Positions 47,601 to 58,733 of a DNA stretch of 64,000 nt are shown in pieces. The position numbers and the translations under genes are program-made. Source of the stretch: Clavulina sp. PMI_390 (lineage: Eukaryota > Basidiomycota > Agaricomycetes > Cantharellales > Hydnaceae); assembly GCA_015039315.1 (NCBI GenBank), contig WIDE01000026.1, positions 315,277-379,276 on the forward strand, written 5' to 3'. Numbering within the stretch: the first letter of the stretch is position 1; each line of letters starts with the position of its first letter. Below the pieces are notes generated by a model. That model saw nothing but the letters and a program-made list of their open reading frames with translations, was not told the DNA's origin and searched no databases.

Positions 47601-50600
47601 GCTCTTCATCGCAGAAGCCCTTGGCGTACGCGATGTAAGCAAGAGAGGGATCACGCTTCTCGCAGTACTTGCCGACAACAAGAGGTTCGTACAACTAGAG
47701 AGGCAAGTGTCAGTGTCGTAATATATAAAGCTGATAGCGTATTTAGGCTCACGTTGTTCTCGGTAAGGAAGGCCTGGGGGTTGCTGTTGCTGTCAATCAG
47801 GATCTTGGCAAGAGCGTTGTATAGAGCAGGATCTTGTAGCCCGCTAGCCACCTTGGCTTCAACCCATGGCAGGATGATCTTAAGACGGTTGCGCTTCTCC
47901 ACTTCCTCCACAAGCTCCTCGATCGGGAATACACCAACCACTGACGCGAGCAGGCTCTTGATTGTCTGCTCCTCGCAATCGACGTCGAGCAGACCACCGA
48001 TCACCTGTGGTGTACGTGCGGAGTTGACGCGCTGGACGTAGACCTCAATGAACTTGATCAGACCGTTCTGATAGAGGTAAAGTACGAGGTCGTGCACGAA
48101 GTCGAAGCGATCACAAACGATGATGAGCGGGAGTTGATCGGAGAGCTTAGCCTCCTTGAGGAAGTTCTTGACTTTCTCGGGGTTGTAGTAGTTGCTCTCG
48201 CGGCAAAGACGCTCAACTTCGCGGATCTGACCAGTTCGGGTCGCAGCCTGGATGTACTTGTAGTGGACCTCGGGATCTTGGCTGAGGTTGACCACGGAGC
48301 CAAGGTAGTAGTAGAGACCTAATAAAGCACAGTTAGTAACTCACGGCGGAATCACAGGTTCTTCATAACGCACCTTCGAAGCTCTTGAACGACTCAAACA
48401 TCTCGATGAGCTTGACGGGGCCCAAGATATCAGAGTACTTGGTCGCAATTTGGACCACAACCTGGAGGTTCTCCCGGATGTTGACACGAAGCATTTCATT
48501 CATGCATGCGAATGACTGATCAGCGGTTAGACGGCTGAAGTAGGTGACGAGCCACTATTATGATGATGCGATCAGTAAACCGCACCAGTCAGGATTCTCG
48601 AACGATGATACTCACCTCGACATTGAGAACCTTTGAGTGAACGACAACACGCTTGATATCTGCAAGGTCCTCGTAGTGTTCCAATGCCTATACAAGTAAT
48701 TAGACCCTAGAAAGACATTGCTAAGCGGTAAAAAGAGAACTCACTCGCTGTAGCAGGCCGGCCTTCTCGCAGAGGTTCGCGATTCTCGGTCTGTCGTAAT
48801 GAGTGAACATCTCGTTGCCAAGGATGGCATCAGCAACCTGTGGCGCATGGACAAGGTTCATCTCCAAAAGTCTGGTCTGGAGATGGGCCTGTTCAGGCTT
48901 GTTATCCTTGAGAGCATCGAGGAGGAACGAGGTCGCCTGCTGGATCATGTTCTGGGACATGAAGATGTCTACGACACGCTCAACGTCAACAAGTGGCCCG
49001 TTCTCGTCATTCACGAGCTGAGAAGCGAACTCAGCACCCTTCTCGGGGTTCACTCGCATGATATGCTGGAGGAGGGTGGTGTAATCGGGAGTGTAGTTGA
49101 CCTTCTTGGCATACAGCACAATCTTCTCAAATTGGCCGGTCTCAGCGAAGCATGCGACAACCTTGTTCGGGACGTTGGCACGGAGGTAGACTGAGAGAGC
49201 GAGGGTCATATCATGGAGGCGAACGATATCACCAAGCTCTTCGGTGCACTCGAGCTTGTTCTCCTTGAGCCATTTCTCGAGCAGCTGCTTGCGGCCTTGA
49301 GCAAGCACGGGGCGCGCGAGTTCAAGCGACTCGTGCTTGTTGAGTTCACCTTTCTCAAGGAGAATGCCGAAGTACTGGAGAATCGGCGACAGGGTACCGG
49401 GCTGAACGGGGACTTGCTTGAACTGCTCAATGGTCTGGGGAGTTCTGAGGATACCCTGTTGGTTGCAAAAATCACATAATCTCAGATAAAAATACCCTTG
49501 TCATGCTCGTAAAATCAATGACGTACCCTTGGCGAGTTGGCAGCAATCTTGGCAGCCTCTGCATATTGACCAGTGCCGAACAGCTGGTTATACTGCTGCA
49601 CATACAAGTCATCGGCGCCAGGGAGATTAGCTCGGCTTGCGAGCTTGACAGCGAGCTCAGTGTTGCTGAGGACATTGAGGATGTATGGGATAATAGTTTG
49701 CTCATCCACGCTGACACTGAGGACCTGCCCACGCTTGTTGACGCCTATAATACCATTTGATGCTTCGTGTTCGGCAGTGACGAAGATGGTCTCCCCAGAG
49801 ATACGGTTCATGTAGAGACATGTGCCGGATTCGAGGTCATACAGATGGATAAACCCGTACTTGGTGACGAGATAAATGATGCCGTGCTTCTTGGAGACTT
49901 GCATGGCCACCGGGAAGTCGTTCGGCGCCTCCTGGGGGAAGAAAACGTCGACGGCCTTCTTGGCGAAGGCCGGGTTCGCAGCGTTGTGATCAATCTCGAC
50001 GATGTGAAGCTAAAAGCAACAAAAAGCATCAGACAACGGGCTTCTATGTGACAGGGGAGGTATCAGCGCTTTACATACCTTAGCGCCCTGTGCTGTTCGG
50101 ACCGAGAATGTGAACAGGCTTGTCGGAGCTGGCGCACCATCCAGTTTCAGCTGCGCAAAAGACGCAGCATGACCCTCAATAGGCTGACTCACGCCTCGCT
50201 CACGGCTGTACAGCTGCATGGCACCCTTGACCTTGAACGCAGCGGGGTTGGCAGTGTTGCCCGAAATACCAACAAGCACTAGCCATTTCTCGTCGGCTGA
50301 AGCGCGATAGTTGATAATTTGGGCCCCAGCGAGGGTAGCATGTCGGTCAAAGACTTTTACAGGGGCAGAGGTGGGATCGTCGATTGCCCAATGGAACACC
50401 GCGGTGTCGGAAACGATACCAATGGTGGTGTCTGAAATCCATTTCCAGAAAACAACATCCTCGCTGTTCAAATGAGACTTTACTTTCGACTTGGTCTCAA
50501 TGTTGAAAATTTGGAGCTGTCGTGATGCTGTGTGGAGGTAGTGAAACAGAGGTTGTCAAGCTGAAGTCACAGTTGATGGGTATTAGGGGAAGGACACACC

Positions 50601-50932
50601 TCGTAGCGCAATAATCTTCTGCTTGGGGTGCATGATGGCCGAGTCGGCCGTAATTGGTCGTCGCATCACGTTGTTGGCGTCTGCGAGGTCGATGATGACG
50701 ACCTGGCTCTGTTCACCAACTTTCTCTTGAACACAGATGAAGTGGTCGGACTCGAGCGTTAATGTCTGCACCAGGTTACGTTAGAATACGACCTAAGTGG
50801 GGGCTTCGACGAAATACCGCGGTGCCAGCGGGCTACGTCGTCTGAACGCACCTGAAAGGATATCGACGCGGGCTGGACATTGACCGAGGAAAGTTGGAGG
50901 TGTTCGGCAAACGTGATAGGTCTGTCCGCCAT
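44670..50932 (-). CDS. CHC1: clathrin heavy chain
   Basis: Twenty-one exons encode 1680 residues, close to yeast (1653) and human (1675). Exons: 50932-50852, 50765-50600, 50527-50079, 50009-49527, 49455-48745, 48687-48616, 48554-48374, 48318-47753, 47694-47013, 46959-46584, 46523-46436, 46385-46287, 46232-46178, 46123-46077, 46024-45953, 45889-45795, 45736-45568, 45512-45336, 45275-44997, 44924-44742, 44681-44670. It starts [21 protein letters not shown], followed by the seven-blade propeller ([26 protein letters not shown]), then the alpha-zigzag legs with CHCR repeats, and ends near [12 protein letters not shown] plus a Gly/Pro tail. It forms triskelia that coat vesicles from the plasma membrane, trans-Golgi and endosomes. 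The last exon has four codons. Confidence 0.97.
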
Positions 50933-51282
50933 TTTGATAGGTTAAACGACCCTAGCAAGTGTGCAGAGCGTGTGGAGGAGGAGCGCGGTGCTGCGCGAGG
51001 TTTTCAGAGGGCTTTGGGTGTTGCGTGTAGAGGTCACGTGATCACCCAAATTTATGGTAATGTTGGCCAGAAACAACATAGAGAGAGCAGGCACCTTTTT
51101 CGGACAAACCCCTATCCCACAAAGCAGTACAATAGACTTTCAATAGCATTGCATAGTATCATACAGAGAAGAATTATAGGTTTATACTTATGAATATCTA
51201 CATACACCTGAATAATCACCCAACGAGACATACAAGGAGGGCTACCGTTTATCATTATAACCAAAAAGGGACCATGCAAACT
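50933..51282. other. intergenic, clathrin upstream region
   Basis: The 350 bp hold the clathrin promoter and the 3' UTR of the minus-strand F-box gene. The right part is A/T-rich. No gene was seen. Confidence 0.5.
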
Positions 51283-52804
51283 CTAAATTTCCCATGCACG
51301 AACGTGGAGATCAAAGTCGACTGGGATTGACTCCATGACCCACATCCAATCAGAATCTGGCTGGCAGATGGGATCCATAGACATGAGCGCCACAGGGTCG
51401 GACGAGACATGCAGTACTGGACCAGCAGGCCCATTGCTAGAGTCGGAGCTAGAGCTAGAGCTGAAGGTATCGTCGTTATCCTGAGCCGTTTCTGCTTGGT
51501 CGACCAGAACTATTGGGGTGGGTTCAGTGGAAGGCTTTCGTACTAACGATCTGTCAAGAGGAACCCGAGTCCATACACGACGCAGCATGTCGCTGCTAAA
51601 GGTGATGCGACGAAGGGTACAGCAGTTTTTAGCGAAAGCAAGCACGAAATTTGTGACCCATTCCACGTCAATGGTGAGGTCGTAGGTGAGGCTGCACCAC
51701 TCGAAGCATTCCAATATGGGTAGCATCTTGAGTGGTGGGGCGAGCGCCTCATAGTCAGGAGAGAAATAGGATGATATTTTGAGGGAGTAAACGGAGGGAA
51801 GGGAGATATGATAGATGATGGACATCACGAGAGGGTAATGGTAGGTGTCCTCGAGTAGATATTCCATGTCCATCCACACATTACGTGCTGCAGTGCGTGA
51901 ACTTTCGCGCAACAGTTCTTCTCGCCGAGCGGATGAGTGGAGATAGTACTGGGGATAAAGATCCTGTATGCCTTGCGTCACCGATGAGCCAGGAATATAG
52001 AGGGTATCCAACGAGCGGTCCTCAAGGAAGGGCCGAGCATATTGATTTGGACCACGGAATCGCTTGAGGTTTGGCAAGAGGGTGTTGGGCTGGGGTTTCC
52101 ACGTATTTTTGCCCTTGATCCGATGCCAGTATGCTTCTGTGATCTCGTACTCTGTGATAGAGGGTTGTGATTGGAGGAAGGGGTGGATGTGGTCAAGAAT
52201 AGAGATCATGGTATGGAAGGTAGTAAGGCGGAACGGCCAGCTCCGACCATTTGGTGGTTTCGCCAGCACTTCACCCAACTGCTGTTGATGCTCACATTCA
52301 AGTGTTAGCTTGGTGAGATTGGGCATGGAACCAAGCGCCTGGGCTAGACGTCTGATGTGGATTCCGGAAAGGCGGTGAAATAGGGACACCGAACCCAGAC
52401 GAGCAGTAAAGGTTCCAATGGACCTAGACCGCTCAGGATCACGGCAAATGGCGTGACAGGCTGTCGCCAGCTCGCGGCGGCGGCGACGCCTTGACCCACA
52501 ATAAGGGTGGAACTCGAAGGACTCTGGAAATGTTTGTAAAAGCGATAGCACAACAGCAGACATATGTTAGATATATTCGATGGAATGAATCGCAATGCTT
52601 ACTCCAGAGCAATGGATTCACAAAGCGGTAGAAATTTTGGTTCACACAAGCCAATGCCTTGAGGTCATAGCTTGACAACAAATGAAGGATGATGTTCAAG
52701 ATATCCAGAGGTATGAGGTTCTCCACACTGGTAACAAGTGAGCGGGCTTGTCCAGTCCCACCGCCTCCAGAGAGACTTTCAGGAGTGGACGCGTGTTGAC
52801 CCAT
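51283..52804 (-). CDS. F-box-like protein
   Basis: Two exons, 52804-52603 and 52523-51283 (480 aa), with a 79-nt intron GTAAGC to CAG. The F-box-like segment is SVENLIPLDILNIILHLLSSYDLKALACVNQNFYRF-type (about residues 27-65). The rest has scattered leucine-rich beta/alpha segments (LTKLTLECEHQQQLGEVL, LPNLKRFRG, LPSVYSLKISSYF), consistent with degenerate LRRs, and a Ser-rich acidic C-terminus. Likely an SCF ubiquitin-ligase adaptor with an unknown target. It lies 616 bp from a divergent second F-box gene, so the pair may be a local duplication; I did not align them. Confidence 0.75.
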
Positions 52805-53419
52805 CGTGTGTTATGGGGACAAGAAATTGTGTCCAAAGACAATATGCGTCGGTTATATCAAGAGTGTTTGAGAGCTCAATCGCTATGGCAGTGGGAAATA
52901 GTACGAGTCATTGGAAAGTTGAGGCACAGGTTGGCTGTGTTGAGCTTTTCAGGGACACGTGCGGCAGTGTGGAAGGTGATGTGTCACGCTGCGCCTACAA
53001 CTGGCGGTGCGCGTTTTGGTTTTCGAGAGAATCAGCACTGGCAGCGACCCCTCATCAACTTGCGGAAGAAAATGGGAGCAGCTTTCCGATGCCGAGTTTA
53101 CCCAACCATGCTATGGTAACAAAGTCGCACGCTTCTCAGCTGGCAATTGCGCTTTTCTCGGGATGAAATGCACATTCTCCTTGGTTTGACCTTCACGATA
53201 AGCAAGTGGCACTCTATAGATTCCTGCTCGCTCTCCCTTCGCCTGTCCTGAGCTGGCGCACTGTCGCTCATCGATCGCTACCATACTGCGTTTCCCACCA
53301 AGCACGAGCTTCTGTGATTTCACTCTAAAACAGCCTGTGGAGAACTTGTAAGGATGAAACTGCTTCATAAGGAATAGAAGACAATCCTAACTCTCAATCC
53401 AAATTGACTTCTAAGTCCT
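52805..53419. other. divergent region between two F-box genes
   Basis: The 615 bp lie between divergent starts. Open frames here overlap on both strands and have no motif; one reads out of the F-box gene region. No separate gene is supported. Confidence 0.4.
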
Positions 53420-54814
53420 ATGCTTCGGGAAGCCGGGACTACAATTCAGATTCAGTCCGAGGACGCCGAGGCCGAGCATGAGCGTCAGGAACATCGAGCC
53501 ATGTCGCCGATCCATTACCTGCCTGTGGAGCTTCTTGGGAAGATCCTAGCCCACGGCCATGAACAAGTAAAACTGATCCCTCGTGCCCTTGCGCGTTATC
53601 TTGCCTCCATCGTTGCCGTATGCAGACACTGGAACTGGGCCGCTTCATCCCATGCAGCCCTCTGGACTACAATGTATTATTCATGGGACCCAGATATCTT
53701 TGAGGCAAAGCAGCTTCAGCTCATGATAGATGGCCCAAAACATTTCCGCCGAAGACTCGCAGGCCCAGCGTCACGAGGGCAGCTGGATATTACGCTCCAG
53801 TTACAGACTGCAGCAGGAGCTGTGCAATGGCCGACGTTTGCTGAAACTCTGGCTGAGCACTCGGCACGGTGTCGATCGTTATCATTGACTTTCAACACTC
53901 AATCCGAGGCCCAAAAGGCGCTTCAGGAACTCTGGGCTCACCCCTTCACGTCACTTCAGCAACTGGATGTCATGGTCCTGGAGTTACATGGACGAGAGTC
54001 CTTCAATCGCATTCTTCTTCCCTTCCCAGAGCCTAATGGACACACTTGGCATCCCCACTCAATAGGGGTATTTGGATTTAGCTTCATATCCTTCAGTGCG
54101 ATAGCCTTGGACCGACTCACAGAAGTCAAATTCGACCTTTTGAGGGAATCGGATGTGAGCAGGTTGATGTCGTTGTTATGCTCAGCGCCTCACATTCGAC
54201 ACCTGGATATAACCATCCCCGATGTGCGTGACGCGGGCAGTAATCTTCGGCTCTCCTCCCCCCTATACCTGCCAAGCCTGCATACGCTCACTCTATGTGG
54301 GAAGGGCTACCTCAACTTACCCACTCCTCAATCAAGCCCCGACTTCGCCGTTGATGAAGATGGTCAAGAATCCATTGAGCTTCCGAAGCTTTGCCACCTC
54401 ACAATCAGAGGGATCTCCCACCCTAATCCACCCCTCATCCAAGATGTTGTGTCTCACTTTGACTCGCTGAGCACGCTGGAGGTGCAGCACCTTGGTGCCG
54501 TTAGTCATCCCATATTCGCCCTCGCTCCAGTCACGAAGCGCTGGCCCACGATGCATCTTCGTGAAGACGTCGTAGAACTTGATCTTGTGCCGTTGAAGCA
54601 ATTACGAACGCTTCGAATTCGCGACGGCCTACCATATGAGACATCCGCACCCACGTTCTTAGGTGCCCTGGACGCTATGATGGATCTCCATCCTGAGCTG
54701 AAAGTAGAGCTTGATGGCACAAGCTTTCGAGCAGCTGGCAGCGTTTTGCAGGTGTTCAAATCGATCGACGTCTCCAAGAGGATCGAGGTCGTGGAGTTTG
54801 GTGGAGACAGTTAA
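53420..54814 (+). CDS. F-box protein, LRR-like (single exon)
   Basis: One open frame of 464 residues, rare in this intron-rich window. The F-box is MSPIHYLPVELLGKILAHG (about 28-46) with VCRHWNWAASSHAALWTTM after it. Leucine-spaced segments follow (HIRHLDITIPDVRDAG, LPSLHTLTLCGKGYL, LPKLCHLTIRGI, SLSTLEVQHLG), consistent with irregular LRRs. Likely an SCF adaptor; the target is unknown. The MS within residues 28-29 could be an alternative start; the 27 residues before it are acidic. Confidence 0.8.
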   Translation: MLREAGTTIQIQSEDAEAEHERQEHRAMSPIHYLPVELLGKILAHGHEQVKLIPRALARYLASIVAVCRHWNWAASSHAALWTTMYYSWDPDIFEAKQLQLMIDGPKHFRRRLAGPASRGQLDITLQLQTAAGAVQWPTFAETLAEHSARCRSLSLTFNTQSEAQKALQELWAHPFTSLQQLDVMVLELHGRESFNRILLPFPEPNGHTWHPHSIGVFGFSFISFSAIALDRLTEVKFDLLRESDVSRLMSLLCSAPHIRHLDITIPDVRDAGSNLRLSSPLYLPSLHTLTLCGKGYLNLPTPQSSPDFAVDEDGQESIELPKLCHLTIRGISHPNPPLIQDVVSHFDSLSTLEVQHLGAVSHPIFALAPVTKRWPTMHLREDVVELDLVPLKQLRTLRIRDGLPYETSAPTFLGALDAMMDLHPELKVELDGTSFRAAGSVLQVFKSIDVSKRIEVVEFGGDS

Positions 54815-55409
54815 CACTTATTCACCTCTTTGCTGATAGGGGAACCCACAGAAATCGCTTTATCTCATACCTCTCACAATTACTTCTTTGGCTGTAACGA
54901 ATGATTAGGCCAGAGGTGATAGTACATTGACATGAACTTGAGTGCATAGTTGCATACGGTCGTACGGCATACCCAATTTAGGTAGGAATAAGTATCTCGA
55001 ACTCAGAAACGCGCAACAAAGGGCCAGGTCGGAGAGAGAAATGAAGAGAGGGTGTATGCACCGATGGGGATTGGCGCGAAGGAAATTGGTCAACAGATGG
55101 ACAGGGATTATCATCAAGCTCAGCGATGGAAGAAAATTTTGAAATTGTGGAGTGCCCGCGAGACGGAACAGTAGAAGTAATATAACGAAGCGAAAACCAG
55201 GGTTAGGAGTCAGGGTCCTTTTCGGGTGCCGCATCTGACGATCCCGCACCAAGGCGGGCCAACCAGTTGCACAGTTCGAGGGAAAATCTACAAAGTAAAT
55301 GAAATTTGTTCGTGATGAAGGATGGTCGATGACGATGGTGGTGATTAAGATCTGGACGTGACGCTGATGAGATGGAGGTGTCGCAATAGATATGATGGCA
55401 GCCAGCAAT
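54815..55409. other. intergenic, convergent 3' ends
   Basis: The 595 bp hold the 3' UTRs of the F-box gene and the cyclin. A 171-codon minus frame (54905-55420) overlaps the cyclin end but starts with TTG and has no motif, so it is not called. Confidence 0.5.
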
Positions 55410-57284
55410 CTACTCGTCAACCTCGGTTACGGGCTGCAAGAGTAAACCCTCTGCTTCACGAGCAAGACGGATCTCCTCTCGCAATCGAGGAAGCTCATCA
55501 ACAAGACTGACGGATCCGGGAGATGGGACGATGTGAAGAGTCGGATCAACTCCAGTTGTTGGTTCCCCATCTGCGTCGTAGTCGACCACTGCAGCCTGAC
55601 CAAACTTGGCCCACAGCCACTCGCGAACGTATTTGCTGACCTTCATATACTTCTTGCTGGCATATTTCTGATAGAAGCACTCATGCTTGACGGCGCGAAG
55701 CAAGTATGTGATCATAAGCTGAACGACAGGAATGATGTCTTCCTCCTTCCAGCCAGAAAAATGGGCCAATGTTGGAGTCTGTAAAGCGAAATCGTCAATA
55801 AGGTATTCCAGTATACATGAAAGGATCCGTACCCAGTCGTCCTTCTCCAGGATCAAACGAGCGAACCAGATACCGGCAGCGGCCACTTGGCTCGGTGGAT
55901 GCGGAAGGAATCGATAATCAACGCAAGAGATCTCAATTAAGTACTTGGCTACCGTGCGTGTCGGAAGATCGTAACCATCAGCCTTGCTTGCACGACGCAG
56001 GAAGGTGACAGGGTTAGGATAACTGAGGTTGTAGTCGATGGAGGAAAGGATGTATTGCTCAGCCTCAAGGATATCACCATCCTCGTACGAGTGCTCGGTG
56101 CACTCCATATAATGAGAGAGGGCAGGGGACATGATCTCCTCATACTTGGACGCAATGAACATGGCTGTGATCCCCATCAACTGGAGCTTGACAAGGGACA
56201 CAGCACGTACGCTGAGGAAGCGATCAACGATGTTGACAGCAAGGAAGAGTGTTTCAGGTAGCATGCGGAAGCGATTGTGGACCTGGATGAGCCAATCCAT
56301 CAGAATACCTCGCATCTTCCACGCGAGGTCAGGTTGCCCGTTCATGTAAAGTGGGTCAGGAAGAGTCTCAATCTCCAACTTGCGCAGATACTGGAAAATT
56401 TCCACAACATACTCCGACACCATCAGGGGATCTGCGTCATCTTCGCGATCAAGTTCCTCCCATTTCGCTTCCTCAAGAGCAGCGTTAACCTTTGTCTCTT
56501 CAAGATGGGTGTCAAGGACTACAGGTTCATCCGCGGGCTCCTCGAAGACTGCAACTTTATCATCCGCACCCACGGACGAAGTCCGGCGCTTCTTGGCAAC
56601 AGGCTGCGCCTCATCCTCAACTGGCTCCTCATGCTTAACGCGTCGAGAGCTTCGCGAAGAGGTTGGACGCTTTGCAGTTCCGGAACTGCGACGACTTTGG
56701 GAGGCGGTGGCGCCATTCGACGAACGAGGGTGAAGATGACGCGTCGAAGTGCGCGCCTGTGGCTCAGCATCATCGATAGCCATCACATCATCTTCGGACG
56801 GGAGTTGGGGTTGTGATTCGGGCTCAGCCTTGACAGGCCTTGGGACAGCAACTTCATCGTCGCGTTTCACCTGAATGCGACTACGAGCGGTGCCAGCGGC
56901 GGATACGGTAGTACGGGACGTAGTGGACGTGGTTGTGGTGCGAGTGCGGGCAGCGGCGGGAATTGTTGGGTTGGGTACCTCAACGTAGGCGTGGGGCTTT
57001 TTCACCTGGTGGTTCTCTTTGTCGACGGCAGGTGCTTTCGGTCGCAACCCCTTCACGCCAACATTCTCGCTGAGAGCTTCACGCTTTCGCTTAATGGAAG
57101 CCGTAGTGGCTGATGGCCCGTTGTCTTTGGACACAGCGGGCTTGGTGGTCTTGGATGACGCGACTGGGTTGGCGGGGACAGTATTAGATGGTTTGGTAGT
57201 CGAAAGCCCCGCAGAGCCGGAGCGTGTCTTTGCTGAGGTTGCACGGGCGATGCCTGGCTTCATCGATGGTGCATTTTCGGCCAT
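55410..57284 (-). CDS. B-type (G2/mitotic) cyclin
   Basis: Exons 57284-55833 and 55778-55410 encode 606 residues, with a 54-nt in-frame, stop-free intron; removal restores the family-typical WTPTLAHFSGW. The N-terminus carries a D-box-like RxxL (REALSEN, 68-74) and a KEN box (89-91), both APC/C degrons. A long Ser/Thr/Arg-rich region follows. The cyclin box begins MRGILMDWLIQVHNRFRMLPETLF; then VKLQLMGITAMFIASKYEEIMSP and SYPNPVTFLRRASKADGYD, as in B cyclins. It activates CDK1 for mitosis. The frame stays open upstream to 57575, but the ATG at 57284 gives the expected MAEN start. It is head-to-head with the EF-hand gene. Confidence 0.93.
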   Translation of the reverse strand: MAENAPSMKPGIARATSAKTRSGSAGLSTTKPSNTVPANPVASSKTTKPAVSKDNGPSATTASIKRKREALSENVGVKGLRPKAPAVDKENHQVKKPHAYVEVPNPTIPAAARTRTTTTSTTSRTTVSAAGTARSRIQVKRDDEVAVPRPVKAEPESQPQLPSEDDVMAIDDAEPQARTSTRHLHPRSSNGATASQSRRSSGTAKRPTSSRSSRRVKHEEPVEDEAQPVAKKRRTSSVGADDKVAVFEEPADEPVVLDTHLEETKVNAALEEAKWEELDREDDADPLMVSEYVVEIFQYLRKLEIETLPDPLYMNGQPDLAWKMRGILMDWLIQVHNRFRMLPETLFLAVNIVDRFLSVRAVSLVKLQLMGITAMFIASKYEEIMSPALSHYMECTEHSYEDGDILEAEQYILSSIDYNLSYPNPVTFLRRASKADGYDLPTRTVAKYLIEISCVDYRFLPHPPSQVAAAGIWFARLILEKDDWVRILSCILEYLIDDFALQTPTLAHFSGWKEEDIIPVVQLMITYLLRAVKHECFYQKYASKKYMKVSKYVREWLWAKFGQAAVVDYDADGEPTTGVDPTLHIVPSPGSVSLVDELPRLREEIRLAREAEGLLLQPVTEVDE

Positions 57285-57646
57285 GGCCTGACGATTTGTT
57301 ACGCGTGTTGTTCGACGCTGGCGGCAATGTTGGGCATCAGCACAAAGGCAGAACGCGTGAAGAAAAGGATCAAAACCGATAAGGTACGATACCCACCTGC
57401 ATGGTAGAGCGACAGCTGCAGCTGCTGCACGAAAATAAGGTTTGTGGTGGTGGGAAGGAGGCGGACACGGCGACTGCAGGACGTTAGCGCTTTGACATAA
57501 TAGACCACAACAAGTCAACAAACCCTTTGTAAGGGCTCGTACTCTTCTCCTGTGAGGGTGAACGGCTCTGTGCACTAATTGGGGGTGCTATTACCATCAA
57601 AGACTGTTTTTATTTGCACTTCAGCTCGCGCAACACTGTTTTAAAG
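57285..57646. promoter_or_regulatory. shared divergent promoter region, cyclin / EF-hand gene
   Basis: The start codons are 362 bp apart and diverge. The minus frame is open through most of it, so a 5' UTR intron or extension of the cyclin is possible. No clear TATA box near either start. Confidence 0.4.
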
Positions 57647-58733
57647 ATGGATGACTGGACTGCCCTCCCACCCTCATTACGACGCGAGATCGATAAGGCT
57701 TTCAATAAAGCCCGTGTCCTGGGGCCAAGCCATTCTGATTCAGGCTTCGCCTCCCGCCCCGCTAAGCGAAGGCGTATTGGTGGTCAAAACGATGTTACAA
57801 TAACTAACGAGCCCAGCGATGACTCAGATGAAGAGGGTGGCTTTTTGGTTGAGCGCGATGATCAAGAGGCGCCAAATGATACAAAGTCCACTAGTACAGG
57901 ACTATTGATCTCCGACGAACAAGACTCTCTCAATCTCTCTATGGTCTCGAAAGCGGTAAGTGGCCCACCTCTTGACTCCCACGTTGTACTCAGGCCGAAA
58001 TGCTTTCAGCTACAACTACTCGACCTTCCACCAGATGATGACGATGTATTGGCGATATTCAAAAGTGCTGCTACCCCTCGGGACGTAGGCGAACCTGGCG
58101 AAGAGAGTGTGAGTCAACAAGAATGGCGGGAGGTTTGCGCTATACTGCTGCAGCATAGGGCATCTGCGATGGACGGTGACACGGCCCAGAGCTACGATAG
58201 CGAAGACCCTGAGCCCGATGCCCTTGTAGAATCGGAGCTCGACGAAAACTCCTCTGATGAGTATCAGGATGAGGACGATGAGGAGGAGGCTGGGGGATTT
58301 GCTGTTGAGGAATCGTCTACCGACGAATATTCGGGCCCTGCCACCTCAAAGCACCGTACTAAGCAGCCCCCTAAGCGGACACATAAGAAACGGGCGGCAA
58401 GTGATGCATCATCTGATGAGATACCGGTCATAACCCCTCGCCAAAAAGTGGAGGCACGCAAGGCATTTGCGCTCTTCTTTCCCGAGGTTGCGGAAAGCGA
58501 ATTATCTTCACAGCGGATTATGATCAAGGATATTGCCCGGGTGGCTAATCTCTTATCGATCAAGGTCAAAACGGAAGAGGTGAGCATGTCCTAGTTTCCA
58601 TTTCCAGCGCAGGCCCACTTACTTGGGTTTCGTGAAGATTATGGAAATGCTGGAAGCTTTTTCGACGTCGAATGATAAGTCGATAAGTCTTTCGGACTTT
58701 GAGACCCTGGTCATGGAGATAAGGCTCGTTTAA
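57647..58733 (+). CDS. acidic protein with C-terminal EF-hand-like region
   Basis: Three exons (57647-57955, 58010-58579, 58638-58733) encode 324 residues. The N-terminus, MDDWTALPPSLRREIDKAF, resembles a short helical interaction motif. The middle is very acidic, with Ser-Asp-Glu blocks and a basic KRTHKKR patch. The C-terminus (about 250-324) has paired helices, EARKAFALFFPEV, DIARVANLLSIKVKTEEIMEML, then a loop with Asp and Ser residues and SLSDFETLVMEIRLV, the shape of centrin/calmodulin-type EF-hands, though Ca-binding positions are poor. I do not recognise the family; a DNA-repair or nuclear adaptor role would be a guess. Intron 1 (54 nt) is 3n and stop-free. Confidence 0.7.

Noticed and set aside
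54905..55420. 171-codon minus-strand frame downstream of the cyclin
   Set aside because: It starts with TTG, overlaps the cyclin end, and has no motif; it lies in the 3' UTR region.
55790..55832. 18-residue insert in the cyclin fold
   Set aside because: It is a 54-nt GT-AG intron; removing it gives the family sequence.
57285..57575. 97-residue N-terminal extension of the B-type cyclin frame
   Set aside because: The frame is open but the composition is unlike a cyclin; the ATG at 57284 gives the expected start.
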